Source of the DNA: Pseudomonas sp. S31
GTDB lineage: Bacteria > Pseudomonadota > Gammaproteobacteria > Pseudomonadales > Pseudomonadaceae
Assembly: GCF_016648105.1 (NCBI RefSeq)
Contig: NZ_JACVVE010000021.1
Span: 45,827-109,826, forward strand
Direction of reading: 5' to 3'
DNA: 64,000 nt
In this document: positions 8,405 to 18,030 of the stretch, piece by piece
Numbering within the stretch: the first letter of the stretch is position 1
How the letters are laid out: every line of letters begins with the position of its first letter
The notes under the pieces: generated by a model
What the model saw: the letters and a program-made list of their open reading frames with translations, nothing else
What the model was told of the DNA's origin: nothing
Database searches by the model: none
Program-made: the position numbers and the translations under genes

Positions 8405-9088
8405 TCAGTGGCGTCGCCGCACGATCTGGTAGTTGCGCCCGAAATACCCCAGGGGAATGCTCCACACGTGCACCAGCCGGGTGAACGGGAACAGCAGGAT
8501 GATGGTCAGGCCGAGGAAGATGTGCAGCTTGAAGATCCAGGGGGTCTCGACCAGGTAGTTGGCCGCATCGCCGTTGAAGAACACGATCGCCTGTGCCCAC
8601 TCGGCCAGGGTCAGCATGGTGCTGCCGTCCAGGTGCCCGGCGGAGAAGAAGATGGTGGTCAGGCCCAGGCACGCCTGCAACAGCAGCAGGCTGAGGATCA
8701 GGTTGTCCATCAGGCTGGAGGATGCCCGCACTCGCGGATTGAAGAACCGCCGCCAGAGCAGCATGGCGCCACCAGCCACGCACAAGACACCGGCGATGCC
8801 GCCAATGACGATGGCCAGCAGTTGCTTGTGGCCGGCGGACAGATACGGCCCGTACACCCAGTGCGGCGTCAGCAGGCCGAACAGGTGGCCGAAGAAGATG
8901 GTCAGGATGCCGATGTGGAACAGGTTGCTGGCCAGGCGCATGTGCTTGCTCGACAGCATCTGGCTGGAACCGGTCTTCCAGGTGTACTGGCCATGGTCAT
9001 AGCGAAACAAGCTGCCGAGCAGGAACACGGTGCCCGCCAGGTAGGGGTAGTAGCCGTAGATCAGGTGGAGCAGGTATTCCTTGAACAT
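8405..9088 (-). CDS. narI: respiratory nitrate reductase gamma subunit (cytochrome b)
   Basis: A 227-residue integral membrane diheme cytochrome b that anchors NarGH to the inner membrane, oxidises quinol on the periplasmic side and passes electrons to NarH. Five transmembrane segments can be traced, with histidines suited for two b hemes in segments near residues 55-65 (FHIGILTIFFGHLFGLL) and near 185-205 (FKLHIFLG ... RLVHVWSIPLGY). The start at 9088 has a GGAGGTG ribosome site; the longer open frame upstream overlaps narJ and is not used. It lies 13 bp after narJ. Confidence 0.95.
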   Translation of the reverse strand: MFKEYLLHLIYGYYPYLAGTVFLLGSLFRYDHGQYTWKTGSSQMLSSKHMRLASNLFHIGILTIFFGHLFGLLTPHWVYGPYLSAGHKQLLAIVIGGIAGVLCVAGGAMLLWRRFFNPRVRASSSLMDNLILSLLLLQACLGLTTIFFSAGHLDGSTMLTLAEWAQAIVFFNGDAANYLVETPWIFKLHIFLGLTIILLFPFTRLVHVWSIPLGYFGRNYQIVRRRH

Positions 9089-9101
9089 GATGCACCTCCG
9101 T

Positions 9102-9869
9102 TCATTGGCCTGGAGCCGGGGTAGGCGGCACGAGCTGGATGACCTGGGGAATGGCTTGGTACTTGCGTTCGGCCAGGCGCCTGCCTTCGGCTGATTGCAG
9201 GCTGCAGTCCTGGTCCGACTGAGCTTCGAAGCGCACCGCTTCTTCCTCCCACACCGCGTCCAATGCCTGGGGCGTGTTGTCGGCGGGTTCGGCGCTGGCT
9301 GCCGGACGCTGGGCGGCAATGCTGTCGCTCGCGCCAATCAGCGTGAGCAGCGCGCGAGGGACCAGGGCGTAGCGGCTGCCGCGTTCCTCCAGGCGAGCGC
9401 CGAGCAGTGCCAGGATCGGTTGGATTTCACCGAGCCACTGGCCGATCTCGGTGGGCGAACGGGTGGAGAGGTATTCGAGGAACAGCGGCAGGTGGTCCGG
9501 CAGTTCGCGGGCGTCGAGGTGAAAGCCCGCGGCGGCGTACTCGGCGAGCAAGTTGACCATGGCCTGGCCACGGTCGCGCGACTCGCCATGGACGTGCTCG
9601 AACAGCAGCAGTGACACGGCGCGGCCGCGGTCGAACATTGCCACGTAGGCCTCCTCGAGGTCGAGCAGCTCGCTGCCGGCCAGGTCCTGGCACCAGCGCA
9701 CCAGCTCGGCGCGCAGGGCAGGCGGCCAGCGGGTCTCGGTTTCGATCAGGCAGGCCAGTTCAGCGTGGGCCGCCAGCAGCTCGGCGCTGGGGTAGTCCAG
9801 CAGCCGGGCCAACACGCGCAGGCTGAGCATGCCGCTGGCAGCCTCGATGTTGGGGTCATGATCATTCAT
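9102..9869 (-). CDS. narJ: nitrate reductase molybdenum cofactor assembly chaperone
   Basis: A 255-residue, mostly helical NarJ/TorD-family chaperone needed for insertion of the molybdenum cofactor into NarG and for membrane attachment of the NarGH complex; it is not part of the final enzyme. Family features are the N-terminal LRVLARLLDYPSAEL and, centrally, SLLLFEHVHGESRDRGQAM. The start codon overlaps the end of narH by 8 bp, indicating translational coupling. The length is close to the family norm, with a somewhat long polar C-terminus. Confidence 0.93.
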   Translation of the reverse strand: MNDHDPNIEAASGMLSLRVLARLLDYPSAELLAAHAELACLIETETRWPPALRAELVRWCQDLAGSELLDLEEAYVAMFDRGRAVSLLLFEHVHGESRDRGQAMVNLLAEYAAAGFHLDARELPDHLPLFLEYLSTRSPTEIGQWLGEIQPILALLGARLEERGSRYALVPRALLTLIGASDSIAAQRPAASAEPADNTPQALDAVWEEEAVRFEAQSDQDCSLQSAEGRRLAERKYQAIPQVIQLVPPTPAPGQ

Positions 9870-11418
9870 GGCGGCTGTCCTCCAGCGGGTCGAAGGTCTG
9901 CACCGGCTTGACCAGCGTGGTGGTCTGCTTGCGTCCGCCGAACAGGCTCAATTCGTTGCGCCCACCGTTGCAGCCGTCGCCGAAGGTGAAACCGCAGCCG
10001 CTACGCTCGGCGAATACGTCCGGTACCTGTTCGCGGTGGCCGGTGGGGATGACGAAGCGGTCTTCGTAGTTGGCAATGGCCAGATAGCGGTACATCTCCT
10101 CGACCTGCTGCTGGCTCAGGCCGACCTGTTCGAGCACGGCCATGTCGAGGGTGCCGTCGACATGCTTGCCGCGCATGTACACGCGCATCGCCATCAACCG
10201 CTTGAGCGCCAGCACCACCGGGGCTTCTTCACCGGCGGTGAGCATGTTGGCCAGGTAGCGGACCGGGATGCGTAGGGATTCGATCTTCGGCAGTACACCG
10301 TCGAACTCAACGTGGCCGGCCTCTGCCGCGGACTGAATGGGTGACAAAGGTGGTACGTACCACACCATTGGCAAGGTGCGGTACTCCGGGTGCAGGGGCA
10401 GGGCCAACTGCCAGTCGATGGCCAGCTTGTAGACCGGCGAAGCCTGGGCGGCGCTGATCACGTTGTCCGGCACGCCGTCCCTGCGGGCCTGCTCGATCAC
10501 CGCTGGGTCGTGTGGGTCGAGGAAGATCTCGCACTGGCGATGGTACAGGTCGCGGTCATCGGCCGAGGCCGCCACATCCTCGATACGGTCGGCGTCGTAC
10601 AGCAGCACGCCCAGGTAGCGGATGCGCCCGACGCAGGTTTCCGAGCAGACCGTGGGCTGGCCGGTCTCGATGCGTGGGTAGCAGAAGATGCACTTCTCCG
10701 ATTTGCCGCTCTTCCAGTTGTAGTAGATCTTCTTGTACGGGCAGCCGCTGACGCACATGCGCCAGCCCCGGCACTTGTCCTGGTCGATCAGCACGATGCC
10801 GTCTTCCTCGCGCTTGTAGATCGCTCCGCTCGGGCATGAAGCCACGCAGGCGGGGTTCAGGCAGTGCTCGCACAAGCGCGGCAGGTACATCATGAAGGTG
10901 TTTTCGAATTGGCCGTAGATGTCCGCCTGGACCTGGTCGAAGTTGACGTCGCGGCGACGCTTGGCGAATTCGCTGCCCAGCAGTTCTTCCCAGTTGGGAC
11001 CCCATTCGATCTTGTTCATGCGCTGGCCGGAGATCAGCGAGCGGGGCCGGGCGACGGGTTGGTGATCGCCGCTCTTGGCCGTATGCAGATGCTCGTAGTC
11101 GAAGGTGAAGGGCTCGTAGTAGTCGTCGATCTCCGGCAGGTCGGGGTTGGCGAAGATGTTCGCCAGCACTCGAAATTTGCCGCCGATGCCCGGGTTGATC
11201 GAGCCGTCGGCATTGCGCACCCAGCCACCGCGCCATTTCTTCTGGTTTTCCCACTCCTTGGGGTAGCCAATGCCGGGCTTGGTCTCGACGTTGTTGAACC
11301 AGGCGTACTCGACGCCTTCGCGGCTGGTCCAGACGTTCTTGCACGTCACCGAGCAGGTATGACAGCCAATGCACTTGTCGAGGTTCAGGACCATGCCGAC
11401 CTGGGAACGGATCTTCAT
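9862..11418 (-). CDS. narH: respiratory nitrate reductase beta subunit (iron-sulfur)
   Basis: A 518-residue electron-transfer subunit carrying four Fe-S clusters between NarI hemes and NarG. Cysteine groups are plain: C16/C19/C22/C26 (CIGCHTCSVTC), CEHCLNPACVASC, the Trp-substituted CRGWRMCVSGC that holds a [3Fe-4S] cluster in this family, and KCIFC plus CSETCVG. The true start is the ATG at 11418, which overlaps the narG stop (ATGA); the frame stays open far upstream through narG. The order G-H-J-I is the standard one. Confidence 0.96.
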   Translation of the reverse strand: MKIRSQVGMVLNLDKCIGCHTCSVTCKNVWTSREGVEYAWFNNVETKPGIGYPKEWENQKKWRGGWVRNADGSINPGIGGKFRVLANIFANPDLPEIDDYYEPFTFDYEHLHTAKSGDHQPVARPRSLISGQRMNKIEWGPNWEELLGSEFAKRRRDVNFDQVQADIYGQFENTFMMYLPRLCEHCLNPACVASCPSGAIYKREEDGIVLIDQDKCRGWRMCVSGCPYKKIYYNWKSGKSEKCIFCYPRIETGQPTVCSETCVGRIRYLGVLLYDADRIEDVAASADDRDLYHRQCEIFLDPHDPAVIEQARRDGVPDNVISAAQASPVYKLAIDWQLALPLHPEYRTLPMVWYVPPLSPIQSAAEAGHVEFDGVLPKIESLRIPVRYLANMLTAGEEAPVVLALKRLMAMRVYMRGKHVDGTLDMAVLEQVGLSQQQVEEMYRYLAIANYEDRFVIPTGHREQVPDVFAERSGCGFTFGDGCNGGRNELSLFGGRKQTTTLVKPVQTFDPLEDSRHE

Positions 11419-14400
11419 TTCACCGCCTCCTGCTGGTAGTCGTTGCCTTCGCCGTCCAGCCAGTCGACCCGCTTCATCTTGCGCACGATGACGAATTCGT
11501 CGCGGTTCGAGCCGACGGTGCCGTAGTAGTTGAAGCCATAGGAAAGCTGGGCGTAGCCGCCGATCATGTGGGTCGGCTTGGGGCACACGCGGGTCACCGA
11601 GTTGTGGATGCCGCCACGGGTGCCGGTGACCTCGGAGCCGGGGATGTTCACGATGCGTTCCTGGGCGTGGTACATCATCGCCATGCCGGGGCGTACCCGT
11701 TGGCTGACCACGGCGCGGGCGGCGATCGCGCCGTTGGCGTTGAACAGCTCGATCCAGTCGTTGTCCGCCACACCGATGCGTCGGGCGTCGTCCTCGCTGA
11801 TCCAGACGATCGGCCCACCGCGCGACAGGGTCTGCATCAGCAGGTTGTCGCTGTAGGTGGAGTGGATGCCCCATTTCTGGTGCGGGGTCAGCCAGTTGAG
11901 GGCGATTTCCGGGTTGCCGTTGCTCTTCGGCGCGGCGACGCTGGCCGCCGCCTTGGTGTCGATGGGCGGGCGGTAGACCATCAGGCTTTCGCCGAAGGCA
12001 CGCATCCACGGGTGGTCCTGGTAGAACTGCTGGCGACCGCTGAGGGTGCGCCAGGGGATCAGCTCGTGGACGTTGGTGTAGCAGGCGTTGTAGCTCACAT
12101 GTTCGTCCTCCAGGCCCGACCAGGTAGGGCTGGAGATGATCTTGCGCGGTTGCGCCACCAGGTCGCGGAAGCGGATCTTCTCTTCTTCCTTGCGCCTGGC
12201 CAGGTGGCTGTGGTCGCGGCCGGTGACCTTGGACAGCGCTTCCCAGGCCTTCACCGCGACCTGGCCGTTGGTCTCGGGGGCCAGGGTCAGGATCATCTCG
12301 GCGGCGTCCAGCGCCGAGGCCAGGCGCGGGCGGCCGGCCGCAGAGCCTTCGTGCTTGTGGTAGTTGAGCTTGCCGAGCAGGTCGACTTCCGCCTCGGTCT
12401 TCCAGCTGATGCCCTTGCCGCCATTGCCCAGGGTGTCGAGCAGCGGGCCGACCGAACTGAAGCGCTCGTAGGTCTCGGGGTAGTTGCGCTTGACCTCGAT
12501 CAGTGAGGGCATGGTCTTGCCTGGGATCGCCTCGCACTCGCCTTTCTTCCAGTCGCGCACGTCGGGCTGGGCCAGTTCTCCGGGGCTGTCGTGCTGCAGG
12601 GGCAGGCTGACCAGGTCGGTTTCCTCACCCAGATGGCCGACGCAGACGCGGGCGAAGGCTTGGGCGATGCCGTCGTAGATCTGCCAGTCGCTGCGCGCCT
12701 CCCAGGCTGGGTCGGTGGCGGCGGTGAGGGGGTGGATGAACGGGTGCATGTCCGAGGTATTGAGGTCGTCCTTCTCGTACCAGGTGGCGGTGGGCAACAC
12801 CACGTCGGAGTACAGGCAGGTGGTGGACATGCGGAAGTCCAGGGTCACCACCAGGTCGAGCTTGCCTTCGATGGCGTCGTCCTTCCACAACACTTCCTCG
12901 GGCTTGTGCCCGCCGGCCTCGCCGAGGTTCTTGCCGAGCACGCCGTGGCGCGTGCCGAGCAGGTACTTGAGCATGTACTCGTGGCCCTTGCCCGACGAGC
13001 CGAGCAGGTTGGAGCGCCAGACGAACAGGTTGCGTGGGTGGTTCTGCGGGTTGTCCGGGTCTTCGCTGGCAAAGCGCAGGGCGCCACGCTTGAGCTGGTC
13101 GACGGTGTAGTCCACGGTGCTCTGCCCGGCAGCCTGGGCGGCGGCGGCCAGGCGCAAGGGGTTGATGCCCAGTTGTGGCGCCGAGGGCAGCCAGCCCATG
13201 CGTTCGGCGCGCACGTTGTAGTCCACCAGGCTGCCGTGGAAGTCTTCGCTGCGCGCCAGTGGCGACAGCAGCTCCTTGACTTCGAGCTTCTCGTAGCGCC
13301 ACTGGCTGGAGTGGTTGTAGAAGAACGAGGTGCTGTTCATGTGCCGTGGCGGGCGGTGCCAATCGAGGGCGAAGGCCAGCGGCGTCCAGCCGGTCTGCGG
13401 GCGGAGTTTTTCCTGGCCGACGTAGTGCGACCAACCGCCACCGCTCTTGCCCACGCACCCGCAGAGGATGAGCATGTTGATCAGCCCGCGGTAGTTCATG
13501 TCCATGTGGTACCAGTGGTTCATCCCGGCACCGACGATGATCATGGAGCGGCCGTGGGTCTTGTCGGCGTTATGGGCGAACTCGCGAGCGATGCGGATCA
13601 TCTGCTCGGCCTTGACCCCGGTGATCGCCTGTTGCCAGGCCGGGGTGTACGGCTTGAGCTGGTCGTAGGCGCTGGCGCCGTCGTCCTCGCCCGTGCCTCC
13701 GACCGTGGCGGCCAGGCCGCGATCGATGCCGTAGTTGCCAGCACTCAGATCGAACACCGTGACGGCCAGCACGTCACGGCCATCGGCCAAGCGCAAACGC
13801 TTGGCCGGGATGTGGTGGTAGAGCACGTCGCGCACCGGCACATGGGCGAAGTGCTCGCGGGCGATGCCGCCGAAGTAGGGGAAGGCGACGCGGGCGATTT
13901 CCTCGTGGCGGCCCAGCAGCGACAGGCACAGCTGCACTTCGCTGCCGCCGGCCTCGACGGTTTCCAGGTTCCAGTGCCCGCTTTCGCCCCAGCGGAAACC
14001 GATCGAGCCACGCGGCACCACCAGCCGCTCACCCTGTTCGTCCCAGGCGATGGTCTTCCACTCGGGGTTGTTGGCCTGCTCCAGGTTGCCGGCGAAGTCG
14101 CTGGCGCGCAGTTGCTTGCCGGGTACCAAGGTGCCGTCCTCGCGCTGCTCCAGCTCGACCAGGATCGGCATGTCGGTGTAGCGGCGGATGTAGTCGGTGA
14201 AGTAGGCGCTGGGGTTGTCGAGGTGGAACTCCTTGAAAATCACGTGGCCCATGGCGATGGCCAGGGCCGCGTCGGTGCCTTGCTTGGCGCTCATCCACTC
14301 GTCGCAGAGCTTGGCGATTTCCGCGTAGTCGGGGGTGATGGCGATGGTCTTGGTGCCCTTGTAGCGCACCTCGGTGAAGAAGTGCGCGTCGGGGGTGCGG

Positions 14401-15179
14401 GTCTGCGGCACGTTCGAGCCCCAGGCGATGATGTAGCCCGAGTTGTACCAGTCGGCCGATTCCGGCACGTCGGTCTGTTCGCCCCACACCTGTGGCGAGG
14501 CCGGCGGCAGGTCGCAGTACCAGTCGTAGAACGACAGGCACACGCCGCCGATCAGCGACAGGTAGCGGGTGCCGGCAGCATAGCTGACCATCGACATCGC
14601 CGGGATCGGCGAGAAACCGGCCACACGGTCGGGGCCATACTGCTTGACCGTGTACACGTTGGCTGCCGCAACCAGGGTCTGCAGCTCGTCCCAGTCGCTG
14701 CGCACGAAGCCGCCGCGGCCACGGATCGACTTGTACTGGCGGGCCTTGTCCGGGTCTTCGACGATGCTCGCCCAGGCCAGAACCGGGTCGGGCTGGGTGG
14801 CCAGCGCCGCGCGCCACAACTGGATCAGCGCCTTGCGTACCATGGGGTACTTGAGGCGATTGGCGCTGTACAGGTACCACGAGTAGCTGGCCCCGCGCGG
14901 GCAGCCCCGCGGTTCGTGGTTGGGCAGGTCCGGGCGCGTGCGCGGGTAGTCGGTCTGCTGGGTTTCCCAGGTCACCAGGCCGTTCTTCACATAGACCTTC
15001 CAACTGCACGAACCGGTGCAGTTCACCCCGTGGGTGGAGCGGGCGATCTTGTCGTACTGCCAGCGCTGGCGGTAGCCGTCCTCCCAGTCGCGGCTCTCGT
15101 CGCGGGTTTCGCCATGGCCATTGGCGAATTCGGGCGGGCGTTTGACCAGGTAGCGCAGGCGGTCGATGAAGAAACTCAT
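11415..15179 (-). CDS. narG: respiratory nitrate reductase alpha subunit (Mo-bisMGD)
   Basis: A 1254-residue catalytic subunit of membrane-bound cytoplasmic nitrate reductase, reducing nitrate to nitrite at a molybdenum bis-MGD centre. Near the N-terminus His50, Cys54 and Cys58 (HGVNCTGSCSW) form the unusual His-coordinated [4Fe-4S] cluster seen in NarG, and ANRLKYPMVR and NSGYIIAWGSNVPQTR lie where the family places them. There is no twin-arginine signal peptide, which separates it from periplasmic NapA. It starts 31 bp after the transporter gene and ends in a 4-bp overlap with narH. The length matches full-size NarG; no frameshift is seen. Confidence 0.97.
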   Translation of the reverse strand: MSFFIDRLRYLVKRPPEFANGHGETRDESRDWEDGYRQRWQYDKIARSTHGVNCTGSCSWKVYVKNGLVTWETQQTDYPRTRPDLPNHEPRGCPRGASYSWYLYSANRLKYPMVRKALIQLWRAALATQPDPVLAWASIVEDPDKARQYKSIRGRGGFVRSDWDELQTLVAAANVYTVKQYGPDRVAGFSPIPAMSMVSYAAGTRYLSLIGGVCLSFYDWYCDLPPASPQVWGEQTDVPESADWYNSGYIIAWGSNVPQTRTPDAHFFTEVRYKGTKTIAITPDYAEIAKLCDEWMSAKQGTDAALAIAMGHVIFKEFHLDNPSAYFTDYIRRYTDMPILVELEQREDGTLVPGKQLRASDFAGNLEQANNPEWKTIAWDEQGERLVVPRGSIGFRWGESGHWNLETVEAGGSEVQLCLSLLGRHEEIARVAFPYFGGIAREHFAHVPVRDVLYHHIPAKRLRLADGRDVLAVTVFDLSAGNYGIDRGLAATVGGTGEDDGASAYDQLKPYTPAWQQAITGVKAEQMIRIAREFAHNADKTHGRSMIIVGAGMNHWYHMDMNYRGLINMLILCGCVGKSGGGWSHYVGQEKLRPQTGWTPLAFALDWHRPPRHMNSTSFFYNHSSQWRYEKLEVKELLSPLARSEDFHGSLVDYNVRAERMGWLPSAPQLGINPLRLAAAAQAAGQSTVDYTVDQLKRGALRFASEDPDNPQNHPRNLFVWRSNLLGSSGKGHEYMLKYLLGTRHGVLGKNLGEAGGHKPEEVLWKDDAIEGKLDLVVTLDFRMSTTCLYSDVVLPTATWYEKDDLNTSDMHPFIHPLTAATDPAWEARSDWQIYDGIAQAFARVCVGHLGEETDLVSLPLQHDSPGELAQPDVRDWKKGECEAIPGKTMPSLIEVKRNYPETYERFSSVGPLLDTLGNGGKGISWKTEAEVDLLGKLNYHKHEGSAAGRPRLASALDAAEMILTLAPETNGQVAVKAWEALSKVTGRDHSHLARRKEEEKIRFRDLVAQPRKIISSPTWSGLEDEHVSYNACYTNVHELIPWRTLSGRQQFYQDHPWMRAFGESLMVYRPPIDTKAAASVAAPKSNGNPEIALNWLTPHQKWGIHSTYSDNLLMQTLSRGGPIVWISEDDARRIGVADNDWIELFNANGAIAARAVVSQRVRPGMAMMYHAQERIVNIPGSEVTGTRGGIHNSVTRVCPKPTHMIGGYAQLSYGFNYYGTVGSNRDEFVIVRKMKRVDWLDGEGNDYQQEAVK

Positions 15180-15210
15180 GGCTTTCCTCCGTGACGGTTA
15201 CGCAGGGCGA

Positions 15211-17847
15211 TCAGCAGCGGACCTCGGCATCACGTCGGGTGTAGTAGAACCAGGTCAGCGCGATGCACAGCAGGTAGAACACGATGAACCCGTACAGCGC
15301 CCACTGCGGGCCACCGGTCAGGTCGAACGAGCTGCCGAACGACTTGGGAATGAAGAAGCCGCCATAGGCGGCCACGGCCGAGATGAAGCCCACCGCAGCG
15401 GCGGACTCCTTCTCGCTGGCCAGTGCCTGTTGTTCGGCCGGCAGGTTGGGGAACAGGCGCGGGGTCTGCAGGCGGAAGATCGCTGGGATCATCTGCGTGG
15501 TGCTGGCATTGCCCACGCCAGAGAAGAAGAACAGCAGCAGGAACATCGCCAGGAACATCCAGAATGAACCGGCACTGATCGCCGCCAGCACGCCGACCAC
15601 GCAGGCGGCCATGGCCACGTACACCCACAGGCTGATGCGGCCACCGCCGAAACGGTCGGCCAGGCCCCCGGAAAACGCTCGCGACAAGGCGCCGATCAAC
15701 GGGCCGAGGAAGGCGTACTTGAGGATGTCGACGTCCGGGAACAGGTGCCCGGCGAGCAGCGGGAAGCCGGCGGAGAAACCGATGAAGCTGCCGAAGGTGC
15801 CGGTGTAGAGCACGCTCATCAGCCAGGTGTGCTTGCGTTTGAAGATCGCCATCTGGTCGCTGAACGACGACTTGGCGCTGGCGATGTCGTTCATGCCGAA
15901 CCATGCAGCTGCCGCTGCGGCGAGGATGAACGGCACCCAGATGAAACCGGCGTTCTGCAGCCACAGCGGCGTGCCCTGGGCGGTGGTCTGCGGTGCGCCG
16001 CCCAGGCTGCCGAACACGCCGGCGGTGATCACCAGCGGCACCAGGAACTGCATCACGCTGACACCCAGGTTGCCCAGCCCGGCATTCAGGCCCATGGCGC
16101 CGCCCTTGGCCTGCTTGGGGAAGAAGAACGAGATGTTGGCCATGCTCGACGAGAAGTTGCCGCCGCCCAGGCCGCACAGCAGCGCCAGGATCAACATGAC
16201 CAGGTAGGGTGTTTGCGGGTTCTGCACGGCAAAGCCGATCCACAGCGCCGGCGCCAGCAGCGAGGCGGTCGACAGCGCGGTCCAGCGCCGGCCGCCGAAG
16301 ATCGGCACCATGAAGCTGTAGAAGATGCGCAGCGTGGCGCCTGACAGGCCGGGCAGGGCGGCCAGCCAGAACAGCTGGTTGGGGCTGTAGTCGAAGCCGG
16401 CCAGCGGCAGCTTGGCCACCACCACCGACCAGACCATCCAGATGGCGAAGCCCAGCAGCAGGTTGGGGATCGAGATCCACAGGTTGCGGGTGGCGATGCG
16501 CTTGCCGGTCGCCTCCCAGAATGTTGGGTCCTCCGGGTGCCAGTCGCGCAACACGAAGCTGCTCGGGGTCGACAGTTCCGGCAGGTCCTGGCTCTCGCCG
16601 CGTGTCGCCCACTCGACGCGCTCGGCCATGCGAATCGCATAGTGCATCCAGGCCAGTGCCCCGACAGCGATCAGCAACAGCAGCATGAAGCAGCTCTGCC
16701 AGATGCCGACCACGTCGTTGAGCATGCCGAAGGTCAGCGGCAGCAGGAAGCCACCCAGGCCGCCGATCATGCCGACCAGGCCGCCGACCACGCCGACATG
16801 CTGTGGGTAGTAGGTGGGGATGTGCTTGAACACCGCCGCCTTGCCCAGCGACATGAAGAAACCCAGTATCACGATGATCACGGTGAAACCGACCAGCCCC
16901 AGATGCATGGAAAAGTCGATGTCGCCACGTACCCCGGTCACGGTGTAGCGGGTCGGCGGATAGCTGAGCAGGAAGGTGCAGGCCACCGACACGGCCAGGG
17001 TCCAGTACATGACCTTGCGGGCGCCATACCGATCCGACAGCCAGCCGCCGAGGATGCGGAACAACGACGCCGGCACGGTATACAGGGCGGCGACCACGCC
17101 TGCCGCAGCCAGGCCCAGGCCATAGACCTGCATCAGATAGTGCGGCAGCCACAGGGCGAGGGCGACGAAGGCGCCGAAGACGAAGAAGTAGTACAGCGAG
17201 AAGCGCCAGACGCGCAGCTCGGCCAGCGGCGCCAGCTGTTCGCGCAGGGATACAGGGTTGGCCTGACGGGTTTCGCTTTGCGGGTCGTTCTTGGCCAGAA
17301 GGATGAACAACACGCCCATGATCGCCAGCACGCTGGCGTATACCAGTGCCGCGCCACGCCAGCCCAGGGCCAGCAGCAGCAACGGCGCGGCCAGGTTGGT
17401 CAGGCCGGCGCCGACGTTGCCCGCGCCGAAGATGCCCAGGGCGGTGCCCTGGCGGCCGGGCTCGAACCAGGTGGCGGTGTAGGCGGTGCCGACGATGAAG
17501 CCGCCACCGGCCAGGCCGACGCCGAGCGCCGCCAGCAGCAGGATGACGAAACTGTCGGCGAAGGTCAGCAGGTAGACACACAGCGCCGACACCAGCATCA
17601 GCAGGCCGAATACCCAACGCCCGCCATAGCGATCGGTCCACAGGCCGAGGAAGATGCGTGAGATTGACCCGGTCAGCACTGGCGTGGCCATCAGCAGGCC
17701 GAGCTGGGTGTCGGAGAGGGCGAACTCATCCTTGATCTGCAGGCCGAGGATGGAGAAAACGGTCCATACCGCGAAGCACAGGGTGAATGCCAGGGTGGAC
17801 AAACCCAGGGCGCGATACTGATCGGCAGCTGGAACATTCGTGGCCAT
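15211..17847 (-). CDS. narK: fused nitrate transporter NarK1-NarK2
   Basis: An 878-residue protein made of two complete MFS nitrate/nitrite porter domains. The first (about 1-425) has the NNP features LWTDRYGGRW and GGGFIVGTAYTATWF; after a hydrophilic linker the second starts near residue 445 (ATRNLWISIPNLLLG) and carries the NarK-type GGGNFSSSMANISFF and GLGNLGVSVMQ. In Paracoccus such fusions join a NarK1-type nitrate/H+ symporter with a NarK2-type nitrate/nitrite exchanger, which suits entry of nitrate and exit of nitrite during respiration. The start at 17847 has a GGGAAG ribosome site; the open frame continues to 17940 but without family sequence. It heads the nar operon. Confidence 0.93.
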   Translation of the reverse strand: MATNVPAADQYRALGLSTLAFTLCFAVWTVFSILGLQIKDEFALSDTQLGLLMATPVLTGSISRIFLGLWTDRYGGRWVFGLLMLVSALCVYLLTFADSFVILLLAALGVGLAGGGFIVGTAYTATWFEPGRQGTALGIFGAGNVGAGLTNLAAPLLLLALGWRGAALVYASVLAIMGVLFILLAKNDPQSETRQANPVSLREQLAPLAELRVWRFSLYYFFVFGAFVALALWLPHYLMQVYGLGLAAAGVVAALYTVPASLFRILGGWLSDRYGARKVMYWTLAVSVACTFLLSYPPTRYTVTGVRGDIDFSMHLGLVGFTVIIVILGFFMSLGKAAVFKHIPTYYPQHVGVVGGLVGMIGGLGGFLLPLTFGMLNDVVGIWQSCFMLLLLIAVGALAWMHYAIRMAERVEWATRGESQDLPELSTPSSFVLRDWHPEDPTFWEATGKRIATRNLWISIPNLLLGFAIWMVWSVVVAKLPLAGFDYSPNQLFWLAALPGLSGATLRIFYSFMVPIFGGRRWTALSTASLLAPALWIGFAVQNPQTPYLVMLILALLCGLGGGNFSSSMANISFFFPKQAKGGAMGLNAGLGNLGVSVMQFLVPLVITAGVFGSLGGAPQTTAQGTPLWLQNAGFIWVPFILAAAAAAWFGMNDIASAKSSFSDQMAIFKRKHTWLMSVLYTGTFGSFIGFSAGFPLLAGHLFPDVDILKYAFLGPLIGALSRAFSGGLADRFGGGRISLWVYVAMAACVVGVLAAISAGSFWMFLAMFLLLFFFSGVGNASTTQMIPAIFRLQTPRLFPNLPAEQQALASEKESAAAVGFISAVAAYGGFFIPKSFGSSFDLTGGPQWALYGFIVFYLLCIALTWFYYTRRDAEVRC

Positions 17848-18030
17848 GCAAGCACTTCCCTGTGGGGTGCAGAAGCGACGGATGTGCATCAGCCGGAGGC
17901 GTACCGAGGCCTGGTCATGCCAGTCCTGAATAAACGCCACCCGCCAGCCGAGATCACGGTAGATAAAGCACGTACTAGTTATGGGGGTACAAGGTAGCTG
18001 GCAATTGTTTGGAGCGCCAATTTCGTGCCC
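17848..18030 (-). promoter_or_regulatory. nar operon promoter region with a weak ANR/FNR-like site
   Basis: This is the only space upstream of narK. Reading on the minus strand, CTGAT-GCAC-ATCCG (17879-17892) resembles the ANR/FNR palindrome TTGAT-N4-ATCAA but matches only 7 of 10 defined bases and lies close to the start codon. No convincing NarL heptamer cluster was found. Anaerobic control is expected from the family; the site is a weak candidate. Confidence 0.3.

Noticed and set aside
12591..15194. 867-codon plus-strand frame opposite narG
   Set aside because: Shadow of narG; Gln/His/Val-rich with no recognisable domain.
17848..17940. Longer narK start at 17940
   Set aside because: The extra 31 residues have no similarity to the family and the ATG at 17847 has a good ribosome site.
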